The notes under the pieces are model-generated. The model saw only the letters and a program-made list of their open reading frames with translations. It ran no database searches and had not been told where the DNA came from. The translations under genes and the position numbers were made by a program. Below, piece by piece: positions 41,572-50,467 of a DNA stretch of 64,000 nucleotides (positions within the stretch are counted from its first letter, which is position 1; each line of letters begins with the position of its first letter). The stretch is from Phenylobacterium sp. LH3H17 (GTDB lineage: Bacteria; Pseudomonadota; Alphaproteobacteria; Caulobacterales; Caulobacteraceae): assembly GCF_024298925.1 (NCBI RefSeq), contig NZ_CP101283.1, positions 3,291,001 through 3,355,000 of the forward strand, in the 5' to 3' direction.

Positions 41572-44500
41572 TTAGAAGCGCAGCTTGATCGCGCCGAACA
41601 CCCGGCGGCCGACGACGTCGTAGGTCGACGGATCGGTGCCCGATTGCACGTTCGGAGCGTACTCTTCCGGCTGCTCGTCGAACACGTTGTTCACGCCGAG
41701 GCGCAGTTCGACATTGTCGGTGACGGCCCAGGTGCCGGACGCGTCGAAGTACCAGATCGCATCCGTGCCGGTGAAGGACTGTTCACCCGGGAACTCGACG
41801 CTCAGGCGGTTGTCCATGGCCGCGATGTAGCGGGCGCGGACGTTGACCTTGTAGTCCTCGAACAGGTTCCACTCGGTGTTGATGGTGGCCTTCCATTCCG
41901 GGAAGCTCGTGCCCAGGCCGGCCCCGAAGTAGGAGACGGTGCCCGCGAAGTCGAGTTCCGGCACGCCGTTGATCGGATCCTGCTGCTTGAACTCGATCAC
42001 GTGAGTGAGCAGCGCGTTGATCCGCACCGAACCCCAGTCATCGGAGGCGCCCAGCCAGGCCATGTCGAAGCCCCAGTCGATCTGGAAGTCGAGACCGCTG
42101 GACTTCTGGCTGCCGTCGTTGCTCGCGTTGAACTCGGCATAGCCGCTGGCCGGGTTGTACACCCAGAGGATGTCCCCGCCGACGCGCAGGATGCCGTCGC
42201 AGTTTTCGTTGGTCGGCGTGTAGGTCGAGTTGGTGCCGTAGTAGTTGTAGCAGGCCGCCACGATCTGGTTCGGGGTGGGGGTCAGGATCGCCTTGTCGAT
42301 CTTGATATTGTAGTAGTCCACCGAGCCTTGCAGGCGCGAGAGCCACTGGTTCTCCCAGGGCGACTTCCACACCATGCCGATCGTGAAGGTCTTGCCGATT
42401 TCCGGATCGAGATCGGTGTTGCCGAGCAGGTCGACGCCGATCTGCGAGCCGGGGGTCTGCACGAAGGTGCTGATGGCCGAGGCCGCCACACCGCCGTTGA
42501 AGCCCGCCGATTGGCAGAGCGCCGCCAGCTGGGCGGCCGAACCGCCCGTGCGGGCCGTCGACGTCACCGAGCAGGGATCGAAGTACTGCGGAGCCGAGCC
42601 GCCGCCAGCGAACAGTTCGCTGAAGTTCGGTTCACGCACCGAGCGCTGGTAGGAGGTGCGGACGCGCAGCTGATCGTTGACGGTCCAGGCCAGCTCGCCC
42701 TTGTAGGCCCACGAACCGCGAGCATCGACGCCGTTGCCGGTGATCTTGTCGGCGAACTCGGATTCCGAGTAGCGGGCGCCCAGGCTGAGTTCCAGGTTCT
42801 GGATGTAGGCCTGGTCCTTGACGAGCGGGATCAGGATTTCGCCGAACACGTCGCGGAACGAGGTGGTGCCTTCGTCCGGGTCCTGGGTGTTGAAGCCCGA
42901 GATCGGGCCCGAGGCCGCGCCGGGATCGAAGCTGTATTCGAAGCCGCGATATTCCGCGCCCAGCACGATCGACAGGTCGCCGGCCGGCAGTTCGAAGACC
43001 GGGCCGGTGATGTAGGCTTGGCCGATCTGTTGCTTCATCGAAGTCGAAAGCGTGGTGGAGACTTCAAGATACTCTTGGCAGGCGGCCGAGATCGGCTGAC
43101 GTCCGAAGATGTTGAAGCCGCCGGCGCAGAGGCTGGCGCCGCCGTCCGCCGCTTCGACCAGGGCCTGAAGACGCTGGGTGTTCAGGTTACCGCTTTGCGT
43201 CTGGTCGATCTCGGTCCGGCCTTCGGAAATCGAGGCTTCGAAGGTCAGGCCGGTGTCACCCAGAGGGCCGCGCACGCCGGCCAGGAACTGGACGACCGTG
43301 TTCTCATAGTCCGACTGGCGCAGGCCGAGGTCGAGCGACCGCTGACGCATGCGGAAGGGTTCGGTCGCGCCCGCACCGGCCAGGGCCGGATCGTCGCCGG
43401 TCCGGGAGTTCAGCAGGGTGCGGAGGTCAGCGGGGATGAAGGGGTTCGTGGTCGGGATCACCAGTTGCTGGGCGATCTGCTGACCGGGCGTGATCAGCGA
43501 CGAGATGACGTCCTGCGGACGCGCGGTGCTGATGTTGCGGGTGTTGACCGTCGGGAACGGGGTCGGGGCCAGCGCGGTGGTCGCGTTGTACTCGGTCCAG
43601 CCGGCTTGGGCGAAGAACTCGATGCCGTTGTCCAGCTCGTAGTTCGTCTTGAACATGAACGAGTAACGGTCCAGCGGGAGCGTCAGGATGTTCACGAAGT
43701 CGAAGTTGTAGCTGTACAGGTCCGGATACAGCGACTGGTTCACCGTACCGTCGATCGGGCCGCGATAGTTCTGGGCGTTGATCGGACTGTTGAAGATACC
43801 CTTGTGGAACAGGGTGCCGTCGAGGTTGAAGCCGATGGTGCCCGAGGTCAGGGTCGTCTGGGCGGGGGTCACGCCGTAGCCGGCGAAGATGGTGTCCAGG
43901 GCGGCCTTGGTCGGAGCGTTGCTGCCGGCCCAGAACAGGGCGCCTTCCGGCAGGAAGGAGGTGGTCGAGGTGGCGTTCTGGGAGAACGCACGCTGCGACT
44001 TGATCATCGCTTCACGGTAGGAACGGTCGAAGCCGAACACCGCGTTGCCCTTGCCGTCGGCGAAGTTGCCGCCGATGGCCGCGGAGAATTGATACTCCTC
44101 GGCGTCCCAGAACTCGGTCGAGTTCGTGTACCCGGCCCGGATGTCGATGCCTTCGAAGTTGTTCTTCAGCTTCAGGTTCACCGCGCCGGCGATGGCGTCG
44201 GCGCCGTAGGCCGAGCCCGCGCCGCCGGTGATGACTTCGATCGAGTCGACCAGGGCTTGCGGGATGGTGTTGAGGTCGACGGTGAGGTTGTTGGCCGACA
44301 CCATCGGACGGCGGCCGTCGACGAGGATGACGTTACGGTTCGCGCCGAAGCCGCGAAGGTCGATGTTGGACTGACCACCGTTGCCGGGGTTGTTGGAGGT
44401 GGTGGTGCCGGACGGGTTAACCTGCGGCAGGGTGTTCAGATAGGTGTCGAGGGTGATGTCGGCGTTGGCGACAGCGGCGTCGCCCGTGACGGTCGCGATC

Positions 44501-44664
44501 GGGCTGTTGGCGACATAGTCCTGACGGACGATGCGCGAGCCGGTGACGACCACTTCCTGGACTTCTTCCTGGGCGTAGGCGGCGGTCGCCGAAAAGGCGA
44601 CAAAGGCCGCGCCACAGATCATGGAAGACGCCAGCAGGCGTTCCCGCATGGTTTTGATTTTCAA
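41572..44664 (-). CDS. TonB-dependent outer-membrane receptor (copy B)
   Basis: 1030 residues, a close paralogue of copy A: the first 50 residues differ at only a few places (both begin MKIKTMRERLLASSM), and the C-terminal barrel ends alike (FGAIKLRF). Plug motifs: LDTYLNTLPQV, GANRNVILVDGRRPM, EVITGGAGSAYGADAIAGA. Extracellular loop regions differ more, so ligand range may have diverged. The leader from the ribosome binding site to the ATG is nearly identical in both, and the -35/-10 spacing is the same, so the duplication included the promoter. Confidence 0.95.
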   Translation of the reverse strand: MKIKTMRERLLASSMICGAAFVAFSATAAYAQEEVQEVVVTGSRIVRQDYVANSPIATVTGDAAVANADITLDTYLNTLPQVNPSGTTTSNNPGNGGQSNIDLRGFGANRNVILVDGRRPMVSANNLTVDLNTIPQALVDSIEVITGGAGSAYGADAIAGAVNLKLKNNFEGIDIRAGYTNSTEFWDAEEYQFSAAIGGNFADGKGNAVFGFDRSYREAMIKSQRAFSQNATSTTSFLPEGALFWAGSNAPTKAALDTIFAGYGVTPAQTTLTSGTIGFNLDGTLFHKGIFNSPINAQNYRGPIDGTVNQSLYPDLYSYNFDFVNILTLPLDRYSFMFKTNYELDNGIEFFAQAGWTEYNATTALAPTPFPTVNTRNISTARPQDVISSLITPGQQIAQQLVIPTTNPFIPADLRTLLNSRTGDDPALAGAGATEPFRMRQRSLDLGLRQSDYENTVVQFLAGVRGPLGDTGLTFEASISEGRTEIDQTQSGNLNTQRLQALVEAADGGASLCAGGFNIFGRQPISAACQEYLEVSTTLSTSMKQQIGQAYITGPVFELPAGDLSIVLGAEYRGFEYSFDPGAASGPISGFNTQDPDEGTTSFRDVFGEILIPLVKDQAYIQNLELSLGARYSESEFADKITGNGVDARGSWAYKGELAWTVNDQLRVRTSYQRSVREPNFSELFAGGGSAPQYFDPCSVTSTARTGGSAAQLAALCQSAGFNGGVAASAISTFVQTPGSQIGVDLLGNTDLDPEIGKTFTIGMVWKSPWENQWLSRLQGSVDYYNIKIDKAILTPTPNQIVAACYNYYGTNSTYTPTNENCDGILRVGGDILWVYNPASGYAEFNASNDGSQKSSGLDFQIDWGFDMAWLGASDDWGSVRINALLTHVIEFKQQDPINGVPELDFAGTVSYFGAGLGTSFPEWKATINTEWNLFEDYKVNVRARYIAAMDNRLSVEFPGEQSFTGTDAIWYFDASGTWAVTDNVELRLGVNNVFDEQPEEYAPNVQSGTDPSTYDVVGRRVFGAIKLRF

Positions 44665-44764
44665 GGTCTAGATCCTCCAGCGGTCCGCCGGTCGTTACGA
44701 CCCGCAGCACCTGCTCCCCATAAAAGGTACGGTCCCGGACTCGAAGAGAGCTCGGTTACGCAGG

Positions 44765-44793
44765 AGTTACGAGTCATACCCGTAGGGGGTCAA
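44765..44793 (-). promoter_or_regulatory. Candidate promoter of receptor copy B
   Basis: TTGACC (44793-44788) and GTAACT (44770-44765) on the minus strand with a 17-base spacer, exactly as upstream of copy A. The surrounding sequence is only partly conserved, which makes the two hexamers stand out. Confidence 0.55.
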
Positions 44794-44835
44794 CGCCCAT
44801 TACGTCCCGGCAATGTTAAGGACGGCAACCTGTCG

Positions 44836-44853
44836 CATTCTGGTCACAGAATG
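44836..44853. promoter_or_regulatory. Inverted repeat upstream of the copy B promoter
   Basis: CATTCTG-GTCA-CAGAATG, a perfect 7+4+7 dyad 43 bases upstream of the -35 hexamer. Copy A has a single CATTCTG at 28376-28382, 53 bases upstream of its -35, one helical turn further. A candidate operator; the protein is unknown. Confidence 0.5.
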
Positions 44854-44881
44854 TGCTCTGGGCCACAATGCGCGCACAAAT

Positions 44882-46558
44882 TTACCCTTGCGGGGGTCTG
44901 ACCGACGCCGGGCTGGGTGGCTTTGAGGCGACACACCAGTAACGGGCGCGGTGCTGGTCGACGATGTTGTCGACAAACCCGGTCACTTTCGGCGCCACTA
45001 AGTTCTTGTTCACGTAGAAGTAGATCGGCGCGATGGGAGCGTCGGCCAGCATCACCGCCTCGGCCTCCGCCAGGTGGCCGGCCCTGACCTTGGCGTCCGG
45101 CTCGGCGTCGGCCTTGGCCAGTAGCGCGTCGTAGACGGGGTTCTTGTAGTCGCCATAGTTCTGCGGACCGGTGGCCGACTGCTGCAGATAGAGGAAGCTC
45201 ATGGCGTCGTTGTAGTCGGCGACCCAGGCGGCGTCGGCCACCTGGAAATCGCGGGCGCGATAGGCGGCGTAGGCGATCTGGACTTCGTTCTGCACCAGGC
45301 TCGCATCGACGCCGATCGCCTTCCAGTCGGCCTGGACCGCGGGGAGGTAGAGCGAGGGGTCGGGTGTGTTGCGGTGCTTGACCTCCACCTTTAGCGGACG
45401 CTTGGGCCCGTAGCCCGCCTCCGCCAGCAGCCGCCGGGCCTCGGCCTGGCGCCGTTCCAGCGGCCAGGCGGCCCAGGCCGGCGCCTTGGCCTGTTCGTAG
45501 CCGGCCACGCCCGGCGGCACGAAGGTGTAGGCCGCGGTCTGTCCCCCCCGGAACAGCTTGTTCACGATGAACTCACGGTCGATGGCCATGGTCAGGGCCA
45601 GCCGGACGCGCCTGTCCTTGAACGCCGGTTCCGAGGCGCTGAAGGCCAGATAGGTCACTCCGAGATAGGTGTGGGTCCGGACATAGTCTGGCGCCTTCTC
45701 GCGCAGGAACGCGATGCGGTTCGACTGCATGTCGGCGTTCATGTCGAGCTCGCCGCGCAGCACGCGGCGTTCGGCCATGGTCGAGTCGGACGTCGGATAG
45801 AAGCGGATCAGGTCCACGCAGACCTTGTCGGCCTCGTAGAAGCGCGGGTTCTTCTCCAGCTGGACGTAGTCGCCCAGCTTCCAGGCGGTGACCACATAGG
45901 GCCCGTTTGAGACGTAGTTCTCCGGCTTGATCCAGGCGTCGCCCAGCTTCTCGACCACATGCCGGGGCACCGGGAACATGGTGTAGTGCTTGGCGAGCTG
46001 CGGCAGGTAGGGCGCCGGGTGCGCCAGCACGATCTCAAGCACCTTGGGCGAGACCGCGCGCACGCCAAGGGCTTCCGGCGGCGCCTTGCCCTCGTTCACC
46101 GGCTGGGCGTTCTTGATGAGATAGAGCAGCGAAGCATATTCCGACGCGGTCTTCGGATCGAGGATGCGGCGCAGGGAGAAGACGAAGTCGTCGGCCGTGA
46201 CCGGCACGCCGTCCGACCAGGTCGCGTCGCGCAGATAGAAGGTCCAGGTCAGGCCGTCAGAACTGGTCTCCCAGCGCTCGGCCATGGCGGGCACGGCGTT
46301 TCCGCTGGGGTCGGCGTCGGTGAGACCGACGATCAGGCTGGAGATGATCCGCTCTTCCCAGGTGCCGGTGGACTTGTGCGGGTCCAGGGTCGCCGGCTCG
46401 GAGACGTTTCCGGCCTCTATGCACACCGCCCCCTGCGGACAGGGCGGCCTGGAAGGCCCCTTGGGGGAGCAGGCGGCCAACGAAATGGCCGCCAAACCCG
46501 CCAAGAGCAGCTTGCCCAGCGCCGGGAGCGCCCTATCAATGCGGAACATCGAACTCAT
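44882..46558 (-). CDS. Peptide ABC transporter substrate-binding lipoprotein (OppA/DppA type)
   Basis: 558 residues. Lipoprotein signal (LLLAGLAAISLAAC, Cys about 30). SBP_bac_5 family: EPATLDPHKSTGTWEERIIS, WTFYLRDATWSDGVPVTADDFVFSLRR, YVSNGPYVVTAWKLGDYVQLEKNP. It binds oligopeptides in the periplasm. The matching permeases are at 48531-50359, separated by an unrelated hypothetical gene and an acyl-CoA dehydrogenase. The start may be at 46558 or at the in-frame ATG at 46549; the divergent gene begins at 46568, so space for promoters is almost nil. Confidence 0.9.
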   Translation of the reverse strand: MSSMFRIDRALPALGKLLLAGLAAISLAACSPKGPSRPPCPQGAVCIEAGNVSEPATLDPHKSTGTWEERIISSLIVGLTDADPSGNAVPAMAERWETSSDGLTWTFYLRDATWSDGVPVTADDFVFSLRRILDPKTASEYASLLYLIKNAQPVNEGKAPPEALGVRAVSPKVLEIVLAHPAPYLPQLAKHYTMFPVPRHVVEKLGDAWIKPENYVSNGPYVVTAWKLGDYVQLEKNPRFYEADKVCVDLIRFYPTSDSTMAERRVLRGELDMNADMQSNRIAFLREKAPDYVRTHTYLGVTYLAFSASEPAFKDRRVRLALTMAIDREFIVNKLFRGGQTAAYTFVPPGVAGYEQAKAPAWAAWPLERRQAEARRLLAEAGYGPKRPLKVEVKHRNTPDPSLYLPAVQADWKAIGVDASLVQNEVQIAYAAYRARDFQVADAAWVADYNDAMSFLYLQQSATGPQNYGDYKNPVYDALLAKADAEPDAKVRAGHLAEAEAVMLADAPIAPIYFYVNKNLVAPKVTGFVDNIVDQHRARYWCVASKPPSPASVRPPQG

Positions 46559-46567
46559 GGGTCACGG

Positions 46568-47110
46568 ATGACATATTTTTCCACACGTACAAAGCTGGCC
46601 GCCCTGGGTCTGGTGCTGTTGGGCCTGGCCGCGACGCCGCTTTCCGCGCAGCCCAAGCCCGAGGGCCGCGCCGCTCAGTTCCAGAGCCTGCTGGACTGCA
46701 AGGCCAAGGCTGACGGCGCCGAGCGCCTGGCCTGCTACGACGCCGCGGTGGGGGCGCTGGCCGGCGCCGAGCAGAAGGGCGACATCGTGGTGGTCGACCG
46801 CGAACAGGCCAAGTCGGTCCGCCGCCAGGCCTTCGGCTTCAACATGCCCAGCCTGGCCATGTTCGAGCGGACCGAGAAGCCGGAGGAGGTCGATAGCTTG
46901 GCCAGCGTGGCCGATCGCGCCTATCGCGGTGGCGACGGCAAGTGGATCTTCGAGCTGGAAGGCGGCGCCGTCTGGGCCCAGACCGACAACGAAACCCTCG
47001 GCCGCCAGCCGGACAAGGGCTCCAAGGTCGAGATCCGCAAGGCGGCCATGGGCTCCTACTTCCTCAAGTCCGACGGCCAACGCGCCGTGCGCGCCCGCCG
47101 CGTGAAGTAG
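46568..47110 (+). CDS. Secreted protein of unknown function, 180 residues
   Basis: Start at 46568 (MTYFSTRTKLAAL) opens a signal peptide (LAALGLVLLGLAATPLSAQ). The mature N-terminus has LLDCKAKADGAERLACYDAA, a two-Cys segment also seen in TagO/VasI-like and other small periplasmic proteins. Then comes a linker and a beta-rich C-terminal part (GGDGKWIFELEGGAVWAQTD, GSKVEIRKAAMGSYFL, then basic RAVRARRVK). The function is not known. No usual ribosome binding site is visible. It starts nine bases from the divergent peptide-binding-protein gene. Confidence 0.75.
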   Translation: MTYFSTRTKLAALGLVLLGLAATPLSAQPKPEGRAAQFQSLLDCKAKADGAERLACYDAAVGALAGAEQKGDIVVVDREQAKSVRRQAFGFNMPSLAMFERTEKPEEVDSLASVADRAYRGGDGKWIFELEGGAVWAQTDNETLGRQPDKGSKVEIRKAAMGSYFLKSDGQRAVRARRVK

Positions 47111-47140
47111 GGCCAGGCTTCACCCGCCGCCGAGCTATCG

Positions 47141-47174
47141 CCTCCTCTCCCCCGGAAGACGGGTGGAGAGGAGG
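47141..47174. repeat. Intergenic palindrome (CCTCCTCTCC/GGAGAGGAGG)
   Basis: A perfect 10-bp stem (47141-47150 with 47165-47174) lies between convergent genes and has an inner CCC/GGG extension. There is no T-run. It belongs with the palindromes at 2728 and 41465. Confidence 0.6.
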
Positions 47175-47193
47175 ATCGGAAGCCGCTCTCCAG

Positions 47194-48429
47194 TTACAGC
47201 AGGTCGCCGCCCGCGGCCGAGGCCGTGGTGCCGTGCTGCTGGTAGGCCTTGATCACGTTGCGGCCGACCGTCCACTTGTGGACCTCGTCCGGCCCGTCGA
47301 CCAGGCGTTGCGAGCGGATGTGGGTGTACCAGGAGGCCAGGGGCGTATCCTGGCTGTAGCCCAGCGCACCATGCAGCTGGATCGCGGTGTCGACCACCTT
47401 GTGGACCATGTGAGCCAGGAAGACCTTGGCGATGGAGTTCTCCTGACGGAGGTCCATCCCCTTCTCGGCCTTGTAGGCGATGTGCAGCAGCATCAGCCGG
47501 GCCATGTAGAGCTCACTGGCGCACTCGGCCAACATGAACTGGACGCCCTGCCGCTCGTGCAGCGGCTTGCCGAAGGTCTCGCGCTTGGTGACGTGGGCCG
47601 CGGCCATGTCGAGCGCCCGCTGGGCCATGGCCACATTGTGCATGCCGTGCCGCAAGCGTCCGTAGGCCAGGCGGTGCTGGCCCATGTCGAAGCCGCGCCC
47701 CTCCCCGCCCAGCAGGTTCTCGGCCGGGATGACCAGGTCCTTGATCTCGATCTCGGAGTGGCCGCCCCCCATGATGTGGCCGAGCTCGCTCTCCACGGCC
47801 ATGGTCTTGATGTCGCGCTTGATCTTGTAGCCGGGGTTCGGCAGCTCGACGATGAAGGTCGAGAACTGCTGGTGGCGCGGCGCGTCGGGATCGGTGCGGG
47901 CCATGACCACGGCCAGGTCGGCGGCGCTGGCGGCCGAGGAGAACCACTTCTCGCCGTTGAGGATGTAGTTCTCGTTGCCGTCCTTGACCGCGGTGGTGCG
48001 CATGCCCGTGGCGTCGGCGCCGGCGGCCTTCTCGGTCATCGAGTAGCAGACGCGCTTGTCGCCGGCCAAGAGCGGCTTGAGGAACTTCTCCTTCTGGTGC
48101 TCGGTGCCGTGCGCCAGCAGGGTCAGCATGGTGGCGTCGTCCGGGCCCTGGCTGTTCATCGACAGCGCGCCCAGATGGCTGCGTCCCAACTCCATCTGCA
48201 CCAGGGCGTTGGCCAGCGGGCCCAGGCCCATGCCGCCGTATTCCTTGGGGATGAAGGGAAGCCACAGGCCCTGCGCGCGGGCCTTGGTGCGCAGTTCGGC
48301 CAGGACGGTCTTGTAGGACTCCTTGTCCTTCAGCTTCTTCTCGGCGGGGATGCATTCATCCTCCACCCATTGGCGGACCTTGAGGCGGATCGCCTTGGCG
48401 TCTTCGGGAATGTCGAAATCGATAGCCAT
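47194..48429 (-). CDS. Acyl-CoA dehydrogenase
   Basis: Start at 48429 (MAIDFDIPEDA), with GCGGAGGAC at proper spacing; the longer in-frame start lacks one. 411 residues, normal length. FAD enzyme of the ACAD family: FIPKEYGGMGLGPL, CYSMTEKAAGADATGM (flavin/substrate site), NGEKWFSSAASAADL, and LHGALGYSQDTPLASWYTHIRSQRLVDGPDEVH at the C-terminus with the terminal RxxxGxxE-type region (DGPDEVH). It oxidises acyl-CoA in fatty-acid or branched-chain degradation. Exact chain-length preference cannot be read. Confidence 0.92.
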   Translation of the reverse strand: MAIDFDIPEDAKAIRLKVRQWVEDECIPAEKKLKDKESYKTVLAELRTKARAQGLWLPFIPKEYGGMGLGPLANALVQMELGRSHLGALSMNSQGPDDATMLTLLAHGTEHQKEKFLKPLLAGDKRVCYSMTEKAAGADATGMRTTAVKDGNENYILNGEKWFSSAASAADLAVVMARTDPDAPRHQQFSTFIVELPNPGYKIKRDIKTMAVESELGHIMGGGHSEIEIKDLVIPAENLLGGEGRGFDMGQHRLAYGRLRHGMHNVAMAQRALDMAAAHVTKRETFGKPLHERQGVQFMLAECASELYMARLMLLHIAYKAEKGMDLRQENSIAKVFLAHMVHKVVDTAIQLHGALGYSQDTPLASWYTHIRSQRLVDGPDEVHKWTVGRNVIKAYQQHGTTASAAGGDLL

Positions 48430-48530
48430 TCGGTGTCCTCCGCTGTGTGCTTCTTGTTGGCTCACAGCCTCGATCCTTTCCGGAGGGAGAGGCAAGTCGA
48501 TTCGAACATTTGTTCGAAATTACGGTCCGC

Positions 48531-49439
48531 TCAGCGGTCCTTCGGATCGATAGCGTCGCGCAGGCCGTCGCCGATGAAGTTGAAGCTCATGAGGGTGAGC
48601 ACCATGGTCAGGGACGGGAAGATCAGCAGCCAGGGCGCCAGCTCCATGTCCTGAGCCCCGCCGGCGATCAGGGTGCCCAGCGAGGCCATCGGCGGCTGCA
48701 CGCCCAGACCCAGAAACGACAGGAAGCTCTCGGCCAGGATCACCGCCGGGATGGTCAGGGTCACGTAGACCACCACCGGCCCCAGCAGGTTGGGCACGAT
48801 GTGCTTGGCGATGATCGCCCCTTGGGTCAGGCCGGCGGCGCGGGCGGCCTCGACGAACTCCTTGTGCTTCAGGCCCAGCGTCTGGCCGCGCACGATGCGG
48901 CTCATGGTCAGCCATTCCACCGCGCCGATGGCCACGAAGATCAGGATGATGTTGGAGCCGAAGGTCACCATCAACAGGATGACGAAGAAGATGAAGGGCA
49001 GCGAATAGAGGATGTCGACGACCCGCATCATCAGCTCGTCGAGAGGTCCTCCGACGAAGCCTGCCACCGCGCCCCAGATGATCCCGATCACCAGGGAAAC
49101 CATGGTCGCCACCAGGCCGATGGCGAGGGAGACCCGCAACCCCATGAGCAACCGGGCCAGGAGGTCGCGGCCGAGCGAGTCCGCGCCCAGCAGATGACCC
49201 GCGGTGAGCGGCGGGGCCCAGACGTCGTTCTTGTTGATCTGGTCGTAGCTGAACGGGACGAAGGCCGGGCCGATAACCGCGATCAGCACCAGCAGCAGCA
49301 GGACGATGATGCCGGTGACCGCCGCACCGTTTCGCAGCAGGCGGCGTCCGGCGTCGTCCCACAGGCTGCGGCCCTTGACCGCCTTCTCCATCAGCGCTGC
49401 GCCGGCCCGCGAGCCGGGCGCCAGGACCGGACCGCTCAT
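48531..49439 (-). CDS. dppC: Peptide ABC transporter permease (DppC/OppC)
   Basis: 302 residues. N-terminal OppC_N helix region (LLRNGAAVTGIIVLLLLVL), a loop with HLLGADSLGRDLLARLLMG (typical TDxxGRD-type block), then six-helix BPD_transp_1 domain with EFVEAARAAGLTQGAIIAKH, the coupling EAA loop. The start overlaps dppB by four bases. DppC pairs with DppB and the binding protein at 44882. No DppD/DppF ATPases are encoded nearby. Confidence 0.93.
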   Translation of the reverse strand: MSGPVLAPGSRAGAALMEKAVKGRSLWDDAGRRLLRNGAAVTGIIVLLLLVLIAVIGPAFVPFSYDQINKNDVWAPPLTAGHLLGADSLGRDLLARLLMGLRVSLAIGLVATMVSLVIGIIWGAVAGFVGGPLDELMMRVVDILYSLPFIFFVILLMVTFGSNIILIFVAIGAVEWLTMSRIVRGQTLGLKHKEFVEAARAAGLTQGAIIAKHIVPNLLGPVVVYVTLTIPAVILAESFLSFLGLGVQPPMASLGTLIAGGAQDMELAPWLLIFPSLTMVLTLMSFNFIGDGLRDAIDPKDR

Positions 49440-50359
49440 GACAGCCGCACCCGCGGATCCAGCAGGGCGTAGAGCAGGTCGGCGATCAGGTTCAGCACCA
49501 GGATGAGCGCGGCGTAGAAGATCACCATGCCCATCACCACCGTGTAGTCGCGCTGCAGGGCGGAGATGACGAAGAACTTCCCCAGGCCCGGCAGGTTGAA
49601 AATCTTCTCCACCACCAGCGATCCGGTCAGCAGGCCCGCGCAGGCCGGGCCCAGATAGCTCACCAGGGGCAGGATCGCCGCGCGCAGGGCGTGCTTCAGC
49701 ACGATGCGATGCTCCGGCAGGCCCTTGGCGCGCGCGGTTCTGACATAGTTGGAACGCAGCACCTCGATCATCCCCGCGCGGGTCAGGCGCGAGATGATGG
49801 CGATCTGCGGCAGGGCCAGGACCGTGATCGGCAGGATCAGATTGGCCAGCGCCCCGTCGTTCCAGCCTCCGGAGGGCAGGATCTGCAGCTTGGACCCGAA
49901 CAGCAGCACCAGCAGCGGCGCGGTGACGAAGGACGGGATGCAGACGCCGACGATGGCGATGGCCATGACGCCGTAGTCGATGGTCCCGTTCTGCCGCAGG
50001 GCCGCCAGCACCCCCAGGGTGACGCCCAAGATCCCGGCGATGACGATGGCGGAGAGGCCGAGCGTCAGGCTGACCTTGTAGTTCTCCTGGAGGATCTGCA
50101 GGACGGTCTTGTCCTTGTACTTCAGCGAGGGGCCAAAATCGCCGCGAGCCACATCCTTGATATAGTTGAAGTATTGTTCGGAAAGCGGCTTATCCATGCC
50201 GTACTTGGCCATGACGTTGCGCTCGATCTCGGGCGACAGCTTGCGATCCATGTCGAAGGGGCTGCCCGGCGCGGCGCGCATCATGAAGAAGGCCACGGTG
50301 ACGACGAGGAACAGCGTCGGGATGGCCACGAGCAGGCGGCGGCCTATGAAACGCAACAT
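49436..50359 (-). CDS. dppB: Peptide ABC transporter permease (DppB/OppB)
   Basis: 307 residues with six helices. Opens MLRFIGRRLLVAIPTLFLV, then PGSPFDMDRKLSPEI, the FGPSLKYKDKTVLQIL periplasmic block and the EAA loop YVRTARAKGLPEHRIVLKHALR. First gene of a dppB-dppC pair. The 109 bases upstream are shared with the divergent phosphatase gene. Confidence 0.93.
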   Translation of the reverse strand: MLRFIGRRLLVAIPTLFLVVTVAFFMMRAAPGSPFDMDRKLSPEIERNVMAKYGMDKPLSEQYFNYIKDVARGDFGPSLKYKDKTVLQILQENYKVSLTLGLSAIVIAGILGVTLGVLAALRQNGTIDYGVMAIAIVGVCIPSFVTAPLLVLLFGSKLQILPSGGWNDGALANLILPITVLALPQIAIISRLTRAGMIEVLRSNYVRTARAKGLPEHRIVLKHALRAAILPLVSYLGPACAGLLTGSLVVEKIFNLPGLGKFFVISALQRDYTVVMGMVIFYAALILVLNLIADLLYALLDPRVRLS

Positions 50360-50467
50360 CTGGCAGAGGCTCGAGGTGAGGCCTTTCGACGGCCGGGCGT
50401 TGCGAAACTTCCACCGGGCCCCGATGATGTCAACGAAGGGCCCCTAATTCGAAGCTTGGCAGTGCAA

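Noticed and set aside
41644..44901. Very long plus-strand frame over receptor copy B (and a similar one at 25529-28312 over copy A)
   Set aside because: Both are antisense to the receptor genes, low-complexity, and resemble each other only because the receptors do.
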